Positions 45,649 to 54,830 of a stretch of DNA of 64,000 nt are shown here, in pieces. Under the pieces are notes generated by a model. That model was given only the letters and a program-made list of their open reading frames with translations, ran no database searches and was not told where the DNA came from. Origin of the DNA: Amylibacter sp. SFDW26 (GTDB taxonomy: Bacteria > Pseudomonadota > Alphaproteobacteria > Rhodobacterales > Rhodobacteraceae). The stretch is taken from the NCBI RefSeq assembly GCF_009184395.1, contig NZ_WEIC01000001.1, positions 452,047 through 516,046 of the forward strand. Reading direction: 5' to 3'. The stretch's first letter is position 1, and each line of letters opens with the position of its first letter. Made by a program: the position numbers and the translations under genes.

Positions 45649-46683
45649 ATGTCTGCACCAAAAAATATCGCGATCCTAGGGGCCTCTGGCTATACAGGCG
45701 CTGAATTGGTGCGCTTGATTGCGACACATCCTATGATGCGTATTGTTGCGCTGACAGCTGAACGTAAAGCTGGTTTGGAAATGGGGGCAGTGTTCCCGCA
45801 TTTGCGCCATTTGGATTTACCGTCGTTGGTGAAAATCGATGAGGTTGATTTTGCAGGTGTGGATTTATGCTTTTGTGCATTGCCACATGCGACCAGCCAA
45901 AAGGTGATCTCTGCTTTGCCAAAAACATTGAAAGTTGTTGATTTATCAGCAGATTTCAGACTGCGGGATCCAGAAGAATATGCCAAATGGTATGGTGGTC
46001 AGCATGATGCATTGGAATGTCAGGCAGAAGCGGTTTACGGGCTGACGGAATTTTACCGTGACGACATTAAAGACGCGCGTTTGGTTGCGGGTACGGGCTG
46101 TAATGCAGCAACTGGTCAATATGCGTTGCGCCCTTTGATTGCGGCGGATGTGATTGATCTGGATGAGATTATTATTGATCTGAAAACTGGTGTCAGCGGT
46201 GCTGGACGTGCATTGAAAGAGAACCTGTTGCATGCGGAATTGTCTGAAGGGGCGCATCCTTATGCGATTGGAGGCACACACCGCCATTTGGCAGAGTTTG
46301 ATCAGGAATTCAGTGCGATTGCAGGGCGGCCTGTGAAAGTTCAGTTCACGCCGACATTGCTGCCTGCGAACCGTGGGATCATTGCAAATGTCTATGTTAA
46401 GGGCGATGCGCAAGTAATTTATGACACGTTGGCAGCGGCTTATGCGGATGAACCGTTTATTGAGATGTTGCCGTTTGGTGAGGCACCAAGCACACGTCAT
46501 GTGCGCGGCTCAAACTATTGCCACATCGGTGTGACAGCAGATCGTATTTCTGGGCGTGCTATGGTGATTGCGGCTTTGGATAATTTGACCAAGGGGTCGT
46601 CAGGTCAGGCCCTGCAAAATGCCAACCTGATGTTGGGATTACCAGAAGCGATGGGACTGGAGCTTGCTCCTGTATTTCCATAA
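45649..46683 (+). CDS. argC: N-acetyl-gamma-glutamyl-phosphate reductase
   Basis: 344 residues. Third step of arginine synthesis, NADPH-dependent reduction of N-acetylglutamyl phosphate. [17 protein letters not shown] is the NADP-binding turn, and [19 protein letters not shown] carries the catalytic Cys; [10 protein letters not shown] has the catalytic His. AAGGAG precedes the ATG by 9 bases. Its TAA shares its last base with the ccmE ATG, so the two are coupled despite unrelated functions. Confidence 0.95.
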   Translation: MSAPKNIAILGASGYTGAELVRLIATHPMMRIVALTAERKAGLEMGAVFPHLRHLDLPSLVKIDEVDFAGVDLCFCALPHATSQKVISALPKTLKVVDLSADFRLRDPEEYAKWYGGQHDALECQAEAVYGLTEFYRDDIKDARLVAGTGCNAATGQYALRPLIAADVIDLDEIIIDLKTGVSGAGRALKENLLHAELSEGAHPYAIGGTHRHLAEFDQEFSAIAGRPVKVQFTPTLLPANRGIIANVYVKGDAQVIYDTLAAAYADEPFIEMLPFGEAPSTRHVRGSNYCHIGVTADRISGRAMVIAALDNLTKGSSGQALQNANLMLGLPEAMGLELAPVFP

Positions 46684-47126
46684 TGGCGGTTGGACTTAAG
46701 AAAAAACGCCGTATCCAGTTGATTATTATTGGGTTTGTGCTGTTGGCTGTTTCGACAGCATTAATAGGCTATGCTGCGAAAGACGGGATCGAGTTTTTCC
46801 GCAGCCCAAGTCAGGTTGCTGAAAATACGCCACCCGAAACGGAAACTTTTCGCATTGGTGGATTGGTGGAAGAGGGCAGTCTTGTTCGTAATGGTGAGAA
46901 TGCCAGTTTTGTTGTGACCGATGGTGGTGCCTCTGTGCCTGTTACCTTTACGGGAATATTGCCAGATTTGTTTAGTGAAGGAACGGGCATGATCGGAACT
47001 GGTAAGTTGATAAATGGCACGTTTGAAGCGCGCGAAATTCTTGCCAAGCACGATGAAAACTATCTGCCGAAAGAAGTGGCAGATGCCTTAAAAGAACAAG
47101 GTGTTTTCAAAGAGAACGCTCAATAA
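46683..47126 (+). CDS. ccmE: Cytochrome c-type biogenesis heme chaperone CcmE
   Basis: 147 residues. One N-terminal membrane anchor (IQLIIIGFVLLAVSTALIG) and a periplasmic OB-fold with FRIGGLVEEGSLVRNG. The heme-linking motif is LAKHDENYLPKEV, where the His binds heme covalently and the Tyr helps. It carries heme from CcmC to CcmF. Coupled to argC upstream and separated from ccmF by the endolysin and holin genes. Confidence 0.95.
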   Translation: MAVGLKKKRRIQLIIIGFVLLAVSTALIGYAAKDGIEFFRSPSQVAENTPPETETFRIGGLVEEGSLVRNGENASFVVTDGGASVPVTFTGILPDLFSEGTGMIGTGKLINGTFEAREILAKHDENYLPKEVADALKEQGVFKENAQ

Positions 47127-47181
47127 ATTAATCCGTAAGGTTTTTGTCTAAGTCTTATTCCACGTTTAGAAGTGGGGTAAG

Positions 47182-47796
47182 ATGATGGATAGTGTTGATA
47201 CGATTGCCGCAGAAATTGTGCATCGCGAAGGCGGGTTTGTGAATGATCCTGATGATCCAGGTGGGGCCACAAAATATGGTGTAACCATTCATACAATGCG
47301 CCGTTTGGGGTTGGATTTAACAGGTGATGGGCAGATTGATGTAAATGATGTAAGGCGCTTAAGCGTTGCACAAGCCGTTGATATTTTTAAGAAACACTAT
47401 TTTTATAAACCTAAGATTGATCAACTGCCAAATGCTTTGCAAGTCAGTGTGTTTGATATGCAAGTCAATGCAGGCGGCACAGCAATTAAGTTGTTGCAAA
47501 AGTTGTTGAATGCCTTTGGAGAAGATGTTGTCGCGGACGGTGCATTAGGGCCGCAGAGTATTGAGGCAGCTGGGCGGGTTTTCATGAAAGCTCCTGATCA
47601 TTTAGTGGACGCTTATGGCATTGAGCGGCGCAATTATTATTACCGTTTGGCAGATAAACGGCCCAAGTCCCGCAAGTATGCGCGTAGACGGAATGGCGGC
47701 AAAGGTGGCTGGATCATTCGAGCAGAAGAATTCATTGCAGAACGGTTTCATCTGACACAGGCAGAACATATAGAAAGGACAGCACAATGGGTGTGA
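47182..47796 (+). CDS. GH108-family N-acetylmuramidase (phage-type endolysin)
   Basis: 204 residues. Glycoside hydrolase 108 with the EGGF motif at 16-19 (IVHREGGFVND; Glu16 catalytic), DDPGGATKYGVT, and a peptidoglycan-binding region near VVADGALGPQSIEAA. It cleaves the glycan chain of murein and has no signal peptide, so it needs a holin, which the next gene encodes. It overlaps that gene by 10 bases. Two adjacent ATGs are possible starts. A homologous pair serves release of the gene transfer agent in Rhodobacter capsulatus (recalled). Confidence 0.88.
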   Translation: MMDSVDTIAAEIVHREGGFVNDPDDPGGATKYGVTIHTMRRLGLDLTGDGQIDVNDVRRLSVAQAVDIFKKHYFYKPKIDQLPNALQVSVFDMQVNAGGTAIKLLQKLLNAFGEDVVADGALGPQSIEAAGRVFMKAPDHLVDAYGIERRNYYYRLADKRPKSRKYARRRNGGKGGWIIRAEEFIAERFHLTQAEHIERTAQWV

Positions 47797-48260
47797 TTGG
47801 TAAGATATTGGGTATTGGCAAAGCTGTTGATCATGTGGGCGGCGCTGTTGAAAACGTGGCAGAGGTGTTCGTTTCAAACCGAACCAAAGCGTTGCAAGCT
47901 GCACATGGACAATATGCATCTGAATTTGGTGGACCATCGCATGGACCGTTTGATGATTTTGTGAATGGGTTAAACCGTTTACCGCGCCCGATATTGGCAT
48001 TGGGGACAGTTGGGTTGTTTGTCTATGCTATGATTGACCCTTATGCGTTTTCAATTCGTATGCAGGGGTTGGATACTGTGCCTGATCAACTGTGGTGGTT
48101 ATTAGGGGCGATTGTGTCGTTTTATTTTGGTGCACGTGAATTACATCACGCACGTCGCCGAAAGCTGCAACGCAAAATAGAGCCGCAAAGTTTTGCTGTT
48201 ATGGCGGGGAAAAGTAGTGAAAATGCGGCCTTGGATGAATGGCGCGGATTGAACCGCTAA
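47787..48260 (+). CDS. Holin family protein
   Basis: 157 residues. Hydrophobic helices at about 68-86 (PRPILALGTVGLFVYAMID) and 98-118 (LWWLLGAIVSFYFGARELH) with basic and amphipathic flanks match the holin_3TMs type seen beside GH108 lysozymes. An N-terminal helix (GVIGKILGIGKAVDHVGGAV) may be membrane-associated. It should let the endolysin reach the wall. Encoded in the ccm cluster between ccmE and ccmF, 66 bases before ccmF. Confidence 0.85.
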   Translation: MGVIGKILGIGKAVDHVGGAVENVAEVFVSNRTKALQAAHGQYASEFGGPSHGPFDDFVNGLNRLPRPILALGTVGLFVYAMIDPYAFSIRMQGLDTVPDQLWWLLGAIVSFYFGARELHHARRRKLQRKIEPQSFAVMAGKSSENAALDEWRGLNR

Positions 48261-48292
48261 CGCGGCAGTCTGTCCACTTACGGAAATTTCAT

Positions 48293-48320
48293 TTGTAGCT
48301 GGCATGGGACGGACTATAGT
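48293..48320 (+). promoter_or_regulatory. Putative ccmF promoter giving a leaderless transcript
   Basis: TTGTAG (48293-48298), 16-base spacer, TATAGT (48315-48320). The -10 ends 7 bases before the ccmF ATG, which has no ribosome-binding site; the region is also a perfect palindrome GGACTATAGTCC (48311-48322). Pattern-based only. Confidence 0.4.
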
Positions 48321-48326
48321 CCCCCT

Positions 48327-50297
48327 ATGACAGCAGAACTTGGACATTTTGCAACGCTCTTGGCGTTTGTAGTGGCACTTTTACAGTCGGTTATCCCCTT
48401 GGTTGGTGCGCAACGTAATCAAGCCAGCTGGATGGCGGCAGGTATGCCTATGGCAATTGCACAGTTCCTGTTGATTGGATTTGCTTTTGTGATGCTTACG
48501 CTTGCCTTTGTGACGTCTGATTTCTCTGTGGCTTTGGTGGCGTATAACTCGCATTCCTTAAAACCTATGCTTTATAAAGTGTCTGGTGTTTGGGGGAATC
48601 ACGAAGGATCAATGTTGTTGTGGATCCTTATCCTTACAATTTACGGCGCTTTGGTTGCGTGGTTCGGAGGAAATTTACCTGACCGTTTGAAAGCACGAGT
48701 ATTGTCCGTTCAGGCAATGATCTCGGTTGCCTTTTTGGCGTTCTTGATCTTTACATCAAACCCTTTTGAACGATTGCCAAACCCACCAATTGATGGCAAC
48801 GACTTGAATCCATTGTTGCAAGACCCTGGTTTGGCGTTTCATCCACCATTCCTTTACTTGGGGTATGTTGGCCTCTCTATGAGCTTTAGTTTTGCAATTG
48901 CGGCTTTGATCGAAGGCCGCGTTGATGCAGCTTGGGCAAGGTGGGTGCGCCCGTGGACGCTATTGGCTTGGGTAAACCTGACCATTGGGATCGCACTTGG
49001 CTCTTGGTGGGCGTATTACGAACTTGGCTGGGGGGGCTGGTGGTTCTGGGATCCTGTTGAAAACGCATCCTTTATGCCTTGGTTGATTTCAGCGGCTTTA
49101 CTGCATTCTGCAATCGTTGTGGAAAAACGTGATACCTTGAAAAGTTGGACGATTTTACTGGCGATATTAGCGTTTTCATTCTCATTAATAGGTACGTTTA
49201 TTGTGCGTTCTGGTGTGATCACGTCGGTCCATGCCTTTGCAAATGATCCTGAACGCGGTGTGTTCATTCTGGTGATCCTAGTGATTGCAATTGGTGGGGC
49301 TTTAACGCTTTATGCGGCACGTGCTGGGCAGATGAAGGCGACGTCGGCGTTTAACATGATCAGTCGTGAATCTGGTTTGGTTATCAATAATTTATTGCTG
49401 GTTGTGGCCACTGGTGTTGTGTTTTGCGGGACGATTTGGCCTTTGGTGGCAGAGATTACAACGGGACGAAAACTATCGATCGGGGCACCGTTTTTTGATC
49501 TGGCATTCACGCCATTTATGGTGGCTTTGGCGATGATCTTGCCCATTGGGGCGATCATTCCTTGGAAGCGAGCGCAGTTAAAGAAATCTATGCAGCCGCT
49601 TTGGGGCGTTTTGGCGTTGTCCGTCGCATTGGGCGCTTTGGTTTGGACGATGCAAACTGGTGGCCGTATGTTGGGACCTATTGGGATTACATTGGCGACT
49701 TGGCTGATCCTTGGGGCTGTTGCAGAGCTTGGATCGCGTGCGAAAGTTGGCAAAGCTACGATTGCAGAAAATTTGCGTCGTTTGCGTAATTTACCGCGTT
49801 CTGACTGGGGGAAATCAGTTGCGCATGCTGGGCTTGGTCTGACGATTTTTGGGATTTCTGCGATCACGGCTTGGGAAGTGGAAGATATCCGCGTTGCCAA
49901 AGCGGGTGATCGGTTTGAGGTTGGTGGCTATGAATTCCTGTTCCACGGTGTGACCAAAGACAATGGCGCAAACTATAGTGTGGATCGCGGTGCAATCACG
50001 GCATTCAAAGATGGCGCAAAGGTTGCAACTCTGCAACCAGAGAAACGGTTCTACCCTGTACAACAAATGCCAACAACGGAAGCAGCGATTGATCAAAGCC
50101 TAACACGCGATTTATATGTGGCTTTGGGTGATCAGCAAAACGGCGGTTGGGCTGTGAGAACGTATGTAAAGCCTTTTGCCAATTGGATATGGATTGGTAG
50201 TATTGTTATGGCTTTGGGTGGGCTTTTAAGCCTGACAGACAGACGTTACCGCGTTGCGGCTGGTGTGCGCAAGATGCAAGCGGTTCCAGCGGAGTAG
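48327..50297 (+). CDS. ccmF: Cytochrome c heme lyase subunit CcmF
   Basis: 656 residues, about 14 hydrophobic helices. The heme-handling WWD loop is present in WGGWWFWDPVENASFMPWL, with flanking His residues for heme b (SWWAYYELGWGG region and FHPPFLYLGYVG). CcmF with CcmH attaches heme from CcmE to apocytochrome c in the periplasm. The gene has no Shine-Dalgarno sequence; see the promoter note. Followed 4 bases later by ccmH. Confidence 0.95.
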   Translation: MTAELGHFATLLAFVVALLQSVIPLVGAQRNQASWMAAGMPMAIAQFLLIGFAFVMLTLAFVTSDFSVALVAYNSHSLKPMLYKVSGVWGNHEGSMLLWILILTIYGALVAWFGGNLPDRLKARVLSVQAMISVAFLAFLIFTSNPFERLPNPPIDGNDLNPLLQDPGLAFHPPFLYLGYVGLSMSFSFAIAALIEGRVDAAWARWVRPWTLLAWVNLTIGIALGSWWAYYELGWGGWWFWDPVENASFMPWLISAALLHSAIVVEKRDTLKSWTILLAILAFSFSLIGTFIVRSGVITSVHAFANDPERGVFILVILVIAIGGALTLYAARAGQMKATSAFNMISRESGLVINNLLLVVATGVVFCGTIWPLVAEITTGRKLSIGAPFFDLAFTPFMVALAMILPIGAIIPWKRAQLKKSMQPLWGVLALSVALGALVWTMQTGGRMLGPIGITLATWLILGAVAELGSRAKVGKATIAENLRRLRNLPRSDWGKSVAHAGLGLTIFGISAITAWEVEDIRVAKAGDRFEVGGYEFLFHGVTKDNGANYSVDRGAITAFKDGAKVATLQPEKRFYPVQQMPTTEAAIDQSLTRDLYVALGDQQNGGWAVRTYVKPFANWIWIGSIVMALGGLLSLTDRRYRVAAGVRKMQAVPAE

Positions 50298-50301
50298 GGT
50301 G

Positions 50302-50745
50302 ATGATACGGATTATTTTGACATTACTATTACTTGCCACGCCAGTATGGGCAGTGGAGCCTGATGAAATATTGACGGATTCTGGGTTGGAAAGCCGAGCG
50401 CGTGAGATTTCAAAGGAATTGCGTTGTTTGGTATGTAGAAATGAAAATATCGACAGTTCCAATGCTGGTATTGCCAAGGATTTACGGGTTTTGGTGCGCG
50501 AACGTTTGATTGCTGGTGATGATGATGAGCAAGTGATCGACTATGTGGTTGATCGCTACGGTGAATATGTTCTGCTAAAACCCCGTTTTAGCCTAAAGAA
50601 TGCGATCCCATGGTTGGCAGGGCCAATACTATTTTTGTTGGGTTTGTTCTTTGCATTGAAGTTTATCGCGCGTCCACGTGCGGAACGGTTGGCGCAATTG
50701 ACTACAGATGAAGAAAAGCGTCTGAACGATCTTTTGGATAAGTGA
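50302..50745 (+). CDS. ccmH: Cytochrome c maturation protein CcmH (CycL type)
   Basis: 147 residues. Signal peptide (MIRIILTLLLLATPVWA), a periplasmic three-helix domain with the thiol-redox motif LRCLVCRNENI (CxxC reduces apocytochrome thiols), and one C-terminal membrane helix (AIPWLAGPILFLLGLFFAL). The start was placed 16 codons inside the longest frame, just past the ccmF stop with GGAGTAGGGTG upstream. This is the short CcmH; the TPR-containing CcmI/CycH is not in this cluster. Confidence 0.93.
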   Translation: MIRIILTLLLLATPVWAVEPDEILTDSGLESRAREISKELRCLVCRNENIDSSNAGIAKDLRVLVRERLIAGDDDEQVIDYVVDRYGEYVLLKPRFSLKNAIPWLAGPILFLLGLFFALKFIARPRAERLAQLTTDEEKRLNDLLDK

Positions 50746-50793
50746 CGCCACGAAAAACTTTGCAATCTTGTTATCTATGCGCATGGTTGTTTC

Positions 50794-51570
50794 ATGACAT
50801 ATGAAACTATCCTTTATGATTTGACCGATGGTGTCGCGACAATCACTATCAACCGCCCAAATGTTCGCAATGGGTTAAATACAAAATGCCGGATAGAGTT
50901 GCTGGATGCTTTTAATAAGGCTGAGGGCGAGGCACGCACTATTGTTCTGACAGGGGCTGGAAAAGGTTTTTGCTCTGGTCAGGATTTGGCTGATGCAACC
51001 AGTTTTGATGATTTGGATTTAGAGAGCACATTGCGTGATGAATATGAACCGCTTCTGAAAAAGATATACAACTGTAATTTACCTACGATTGCTGCTGTGA
51101 ATGGCGCAGCTGCAGGTGCTGGTGCTAATTTGGCATTGGCCTGTGATGTTGTGATTGCTGCGCAATCAGCAGTGTTTTTACAGGCGTTTACTAGGATTGG
51201 TTTGATACCAGATGCTGGAGGCACTTATTGGTTGCCGCGTCAGATGGGGTTCCCACGTGCGATGGGCGCTGCATTATTTGCGGAACCTGTAACAGCACAA
51301 CAGGCAGCAGATTGGGGCATGATATGGGAAGCTGTTGCGGATGATGAATTTGTGGCTCATATCGCTAAACGAGCGGGCCATTTAGCCGAAGGGCCAACTG
51401 GTGCATACAAGTTGGTTAAACAAGCATTGCGACAGAGTTATGATAATACTGTTGATGATCAATTGACATTAGAGGCTAAGCTACAAGGCAAGGCTGGTAA
51501 ATCACATGATTTCCGCGAAGGAGTTATGGCGTTTATGGAAAAACGTAAGCCTGATTATAAGGGAAGCTAA
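50794..51570 (+). CDS. Enoyl-CoA hydratase/isomerase, PaaG-like
   Basis: 258 residues, crotonase fold. Oxyanion hole in FCSGQDLADA and GAAAGAGANLALACD, and IGLIPDAGGTYWLPR provides the acidic residue (Asp) typical of PaaG-type isomerases and not of classic hydratases. PaaG converts ring-1,2-epoxyphenylacetyl-CoA to the oxepin, but other paa genes are absent, so a different CoA substrate is possible. It is 48 bases after ccmH. Confidence 0.85.
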   Translation: MTYETILYDLTDGVATITINRPNVRNGLNTKCRIELLDAFNKAEGEARTIVLTGAGKGFCSGQDLADATSFDDLDLESTLRDEYEPLLKKIYNCNLPTIAAVNGAAAGAGANLALACDVVIAAQSAVFLQAFTRIGLIPDAGGTYWLPRQMGFPRAMGAALFAEPVTAQQAADWGMIWEAVADDEFVAHIAKRAGHLAEGPTGAYKLVKQALRQSYDNTVDDQLTLEAKLQGKAGKSHDFREGVMAFMEKRKPDYKGS

Positions 51571-51717
51571 TTTGCTTCCACATGGTGTTTCTGGAATTTG
51601 CCATAATCCTGTAATTTAATTGCCTTTAAAATGGCACTTTTTATCTTTAGCTAAATTTCAAGAACAGCTTTTTGAAGCAAAAAATGTAATGTGTATTTAG
51701 TAGGAGTAGTAAAAATC

Positions 51718-51855
51718 ATGGATAATCAGATTCAATCTTTAAAGAATAAAACGAATTCGAAACAAGATGAGAAAAGGTTTCCAGCTTTTTTAATCTCTGC
51801 TTTGGCTCATATTGATGATAATTATACGACTAGCACGCCTGCGGATGCAAAGTAA
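51718..51855 (+). CDS. Hypothetical small protein, 45 aa
   Basis: Short frame MDNQIQSLKNKTNSKQDEKR through SALAHIDDNYTTSTPADAK with a strong TAGGAG 10 bases upstream. It is AT-rich and hydrophilic, with a short apolar core (FPAFLISALAH). It lies in the 375-base gap between the crotonase and the gltA terminator, and ends 38 bases before that terminator stem. No family recognised. Evidence is limited to the ribosome-binding site and a protein-like composition. Confidence 0.42.
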   Translation: MDNQIQSLKNKTNSKQDEKRFPAFLISALAHIDDNYTTSTPADAK

Positions 51856-51892
51856 CATAGACCATTTTTTGACTTATTAAATTACGATGTTT

Positions 51893-51922
51893 AATAAAAA
51901 AGGCCGCTAGAAAAGCGGCCTT
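51893..51922 (-). terminator. Rho-independent terminator of gltA
   Basis: Stem AAGGCCGCT / AGCGGCCTT with a 5-base loop; on the minus strand a TTTTTTATTAA tail follows. It starts 24 bases past the gltA stop. It could also act weakly on the plus-strand small ORF. Confidence 0.92.
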
Positions 51923-51945
51923 AGTCATTTCTATCAATTTAAAAA

Positions 51946-53241
51946 TTAACGTTTGTCTAAATCAACGTAATCACGCTGCGTTGCACCTTTGTACAACTGG
52001 CGAGGACGGCCAATTTTTTGTGATGGGTCGTTTAGCATTTCTTGCCATTGTGTGATCCAACCCACTGTACGTGACAACGCAAAGATTGGTGTGAACATAG
52101 ATGTTGGGAAACCCATCGCATCAAGAATGATACCAGAATAGAAGTCTACGTTCGGGTATAGTTTCTTGGATACGAAATATTCATCCTCAAGCGCAATACG
52201 CTCTAGTTCTTTGGCGATTTTCAATGTTTCGTTGTTTTCGATACCCAAAAGATCAAGCACTTCGTCAGCACTTTCTTTCATCACTTTTGCACGTGGATCG
52301 AAGTTTTTGTATACGCGGTGACCAAAGCCCATCAAACGGAATGGGTCTGATTTGTCTTTTGCGCGTGCTACATATTCTGGAATGCGGTCCACAGTGCCGA
52401 TTTCACGTAGCATTTCCAAACAAGCTTGGTTTGCACCGCCGTGTGCAGGACCCCACAAACATGCGATACCAGCAGCTATACACGCAAATGGGTTCGCACC
52501 AGAAGAACCAGCCAAACGTACAGTTGATGTAGATGCGTTTTGTTCGTGATCAGCATGAAGTGTGAAAATACGGTCCATTGCTTTTGCAAGGATAGGATCA
52601 ACAACATATTCTTCTGCAGGAACTGCAAAACACATACGTAAGAAGTTTGATGCGTAATCCAGTTTGTTGTCTGGGTAAACGAATGGTTGACCCGCAGAAT
52701 ATTTATAAGCCATCGCAGCAATCGTTGGGATTTTTGCAATCATGCGAATTGATGCGTGTTCACGTTGTTCTGGGTCAGAAATGTCTGTGCTGTCGTGGTA
52801 GAATGCAGACAAAGCACCCACAACACCACACATGATGGCCATTGGGTGCGCATCACGACGGAAACCACGGAACAAGAATTGCATCTGGTCGTGGACCATA
52901 GTGTGCGTTGTTATCTTGCGCTCAAAATCTATAAGTTTATCTTCTGTTGGCAGCTCGCCGTATAGTAATGTGTAACAAACTTCGATGTAGTTTGATTTTT
53001 CAGCCAATTGGTCAATTGGGTAGCCACGGTAAAGCAATTCACCTTTGCCGCCATCAATGTAAGTGATTGTTGAATCACATGATGCTGTTGAAGTGAAACC
53101 TGGATCATATGTGAATACACCACCTTGTGCATAAAGCTTTGTAATGTCGATGACATCAGGGCCTGCAGTTGGTGAATACATTGGCAAATCTAGTTCTTTA
53201 TCGTCAAATGTAAGTTTAGCTGTACGTGGTGCGTCTGTCAT
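51946..53241 (-). CDS. gltA: Citrate synthase
   Basis: 431 residues. Condenses oxaloacetate and acetyl-CoA to citrate. [20 protein letters not shown] and [14 protein letters not shown] carry two of the catalytic histidines, and [19 protein letters not shown] is the CoA-binding region; this is the hexameric type II enzyme of Gram-negatives. It follows gltX on the same strand after 101 bases with a terminator downstream. Confidence 0.97.
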   Translation of the reverse strand: MTDAPRTAKLTFDDKELDLPMYSPTAGPDVIDITKLYAQGGVFTYDPGFTSTASCDSTITYIDGGKGELLYRGYPIDQLAEKSNYIEVCYTLLYGELPTEDKLIDFERKITTHTMVHDQMQFLFRGFRRDAHPMAIMCGVVGALSAFYHDSTDISDPEQREHASIRMIAKIPTIAAMAYKYSAGQPFVYPDNKLDYASNFLRMCFAVPAEEYVVDPILAKAMDRIFTLHADHEQNASTSTVRLAGSSGANPFACIAAGIACLWGPAHGGANQACLEMLREIGTVDRIPEYVARAKDKSDPFRLMGFGHRVYKNFDPRAKVMKESADEVLDLLGIENNETLKIAKELERIALEDEYFVSKKLYPNVDFYSGIILDAMGFPTSMFTPIFALSRTVGWITQWQEMLNDPSQKIGRPRQLYKGATQRDYVDLDKR

Positions 53242-53342
53242 ATCATCCTCATTCCATTCTGGGCATTAGCCCCTTCAATAATTCTCGGACACCCTAAATG
53301 CATCCGAAATGGCCCCGTGCCATGTTCGATGAGCAGTCCAGA

Positions 53343-54752
53343 TCAGTCTGGGTTTGCCGTGCTTGCGATCGTGTCTTCGATCCGTGCAAGCGTTTCATCT
53401 CTCCCAATCGCTACCATCATATCAAATGTGGATGGCGACTTCGTCGTGCCTGAAAGAACAACCTTCATCGGTTGCGCAACCTTTCCAAGCCCTAGACCTT
53501 CGGCTTCGGCGAAATTCCGAAATAATGCTTCAAGGTCTTCTTTCGTCCAGCTTTTAACCTCTGCTAGCAGCGGGGTCAATCGTTTCAGTATACCATTGAA
53601 TACTGTATCAACGAATTTCTTATCGTTTTCGTCAGGCGCAAATGGTCGCGCGCCCAATAAGAAGCGTGCTTTGTCTAGGATTTCAGGCAGTTTTTTCGAT
53701 CTTTCCCGTAGAATCGGCAAAGACGCCTCGATTTTTGCCATATCACTTGCTGACAATGGTTCTTGGCCTTGTGACGCAATGTAATCTGTTAAACCTTTTA
53801 ACACGACCTCTGCTGGCGCGTTTTCGATGTGATGCTTGCTGACGTTGTCTAGTTTTTTGAAATCGAAACGGGCAGGGGCTTTGTTGATGCCGCTTAGATT
53901 GAACCATTCGATTGCTTGCTCTGTAGAAAACAATTCGTCATCCCCATGGCTCCAGCCAAGACGTGCTAGGTAATTGCGCATGGCTTCGGCAAGATATCCC
54001 ATTGCGCGGTATTCTTCGGCACCTGTGGCACCGTGACGTTTGGATAATTTTTTGCCATCGTCACCAAAGATCAGGGGAATATGCGCAAACACAGGCACAG
54101 CCCAACCCATAGCTGTATAGATCAGGCTTTGACGGCCTGCATTGATCAGGTGATCATCCCCGCGAATGATGTGGGTCACGCCCATATCGTGGTCATCTAC
54201 GACAACTGCTAACATATACGTTGGATTACCGTCTGAACGTAACAGGATCATGTCGTCAAATTCAGTATTTTTCCACGATACTTTGCCTTGGACTTCATCA
54301 TGAATAGTCAAACCACCTTCGCGCGGCGCTTTAAGACGGACGGCATATGGGGCATCAGGTGCTGTTGCTGGATCAGCGTCACGCCATGGGCTTTGGAAAG
54401 CGCCATGTTTGCCTTCTGGTGTGGCGCGGAACGCTTCGATTTCTTCTTTGGTGGAATAGCATTTATAGGCGTGACCATTTGCCAACATTTCATTGGCCAC
54501 TTCTACATGGCGATCACGACGTTCAAATTGGCTGTATGCGTCACCATCCCAATCAAGACCAAGCCATTTCATACCTTCAAAGATGGCTTGTGTTGCAGCA
54601 TCAGTTGAACGTTCACGATCAGTGTCTTCGATCCGCAGTAAAAATTTTCCGCCATTCGCACGGGCATAAAGCCAGTTGAACAAAGCGGTGCGTGCACCCC
54701 CAATGTGCAAATAACCTGTTGGGGATGGGGCAAAACGGGTGACGACAGACAT
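53343..54752 (-). CDS. gltX: Glutamyl-tRNA synthetase
   Basis: 469 residues, class I synthetase. HIGH-type motif in [19 protein letters not shown], and the KMSKS-type loop [15 protein letters not shown]; the C-terminal anticodon-binding domain has an alpha-helical cage. The longest frame adds 37 N-terminal residues, but [15 protein letters not shown] is the family start. Divergent from comEC. Only this GltX copy is in the window; many alphaproteobacteria have two, the other acting on tRNA-Gln. Confidence 0.96.
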   Translation of the reverse strand: MSVVTRFAPSPTGYLHIGGARTALFNWLYARANGGKFLLRIEDTDRERSTDAATQAIFEGMKWLGLDWDGDAYSQFERRDRHVEVANEMLANGHAYKCYSTKEEIEAFRATPEGKHGAFQSPWRDADPATAPDAPYAVRLKAPREGGLTIHDEVQGKVSWKNTEFDDMILLRSDGNPTYMLAVVVDDHDMGVTHIIRGDDHLINAGRQSLIYTAMGWAVPVFAHIPLIFGDDGKKLSKRHGATGAEEYRAMGYLAEAMRNYLARLGWSHGDDELFSTEQAIEWFNLSGINKAPARFDFKKLDNVSKHHIENAPAEVVLKGLTDYIASQGQEPLSASDMAKIEASLPILRERSKKLPEILDKARFLLGARPFAPDENDKKFVDTVFNGILKRLTPLLAEVKSWTKEDLEALFRNFAEAEGLGLGKVAQPMKVVLSGTTKSPSTFDMMVAIGRDETLARIEDTIASTANPD

Positions 54753-54830
54753 AAGCCTTAACCTCTTAGAAACTATAATAAAGATAATGTTGTCTTGGTT
54801 TAGGCATTTGACATCGGAAGAGCAAGAGAC

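Noticed and set aside
49310-49900. 196-codon frame antisense to ccmF
   Set aside because: Shadow frame of a well-supported gene, with unlikely composition.
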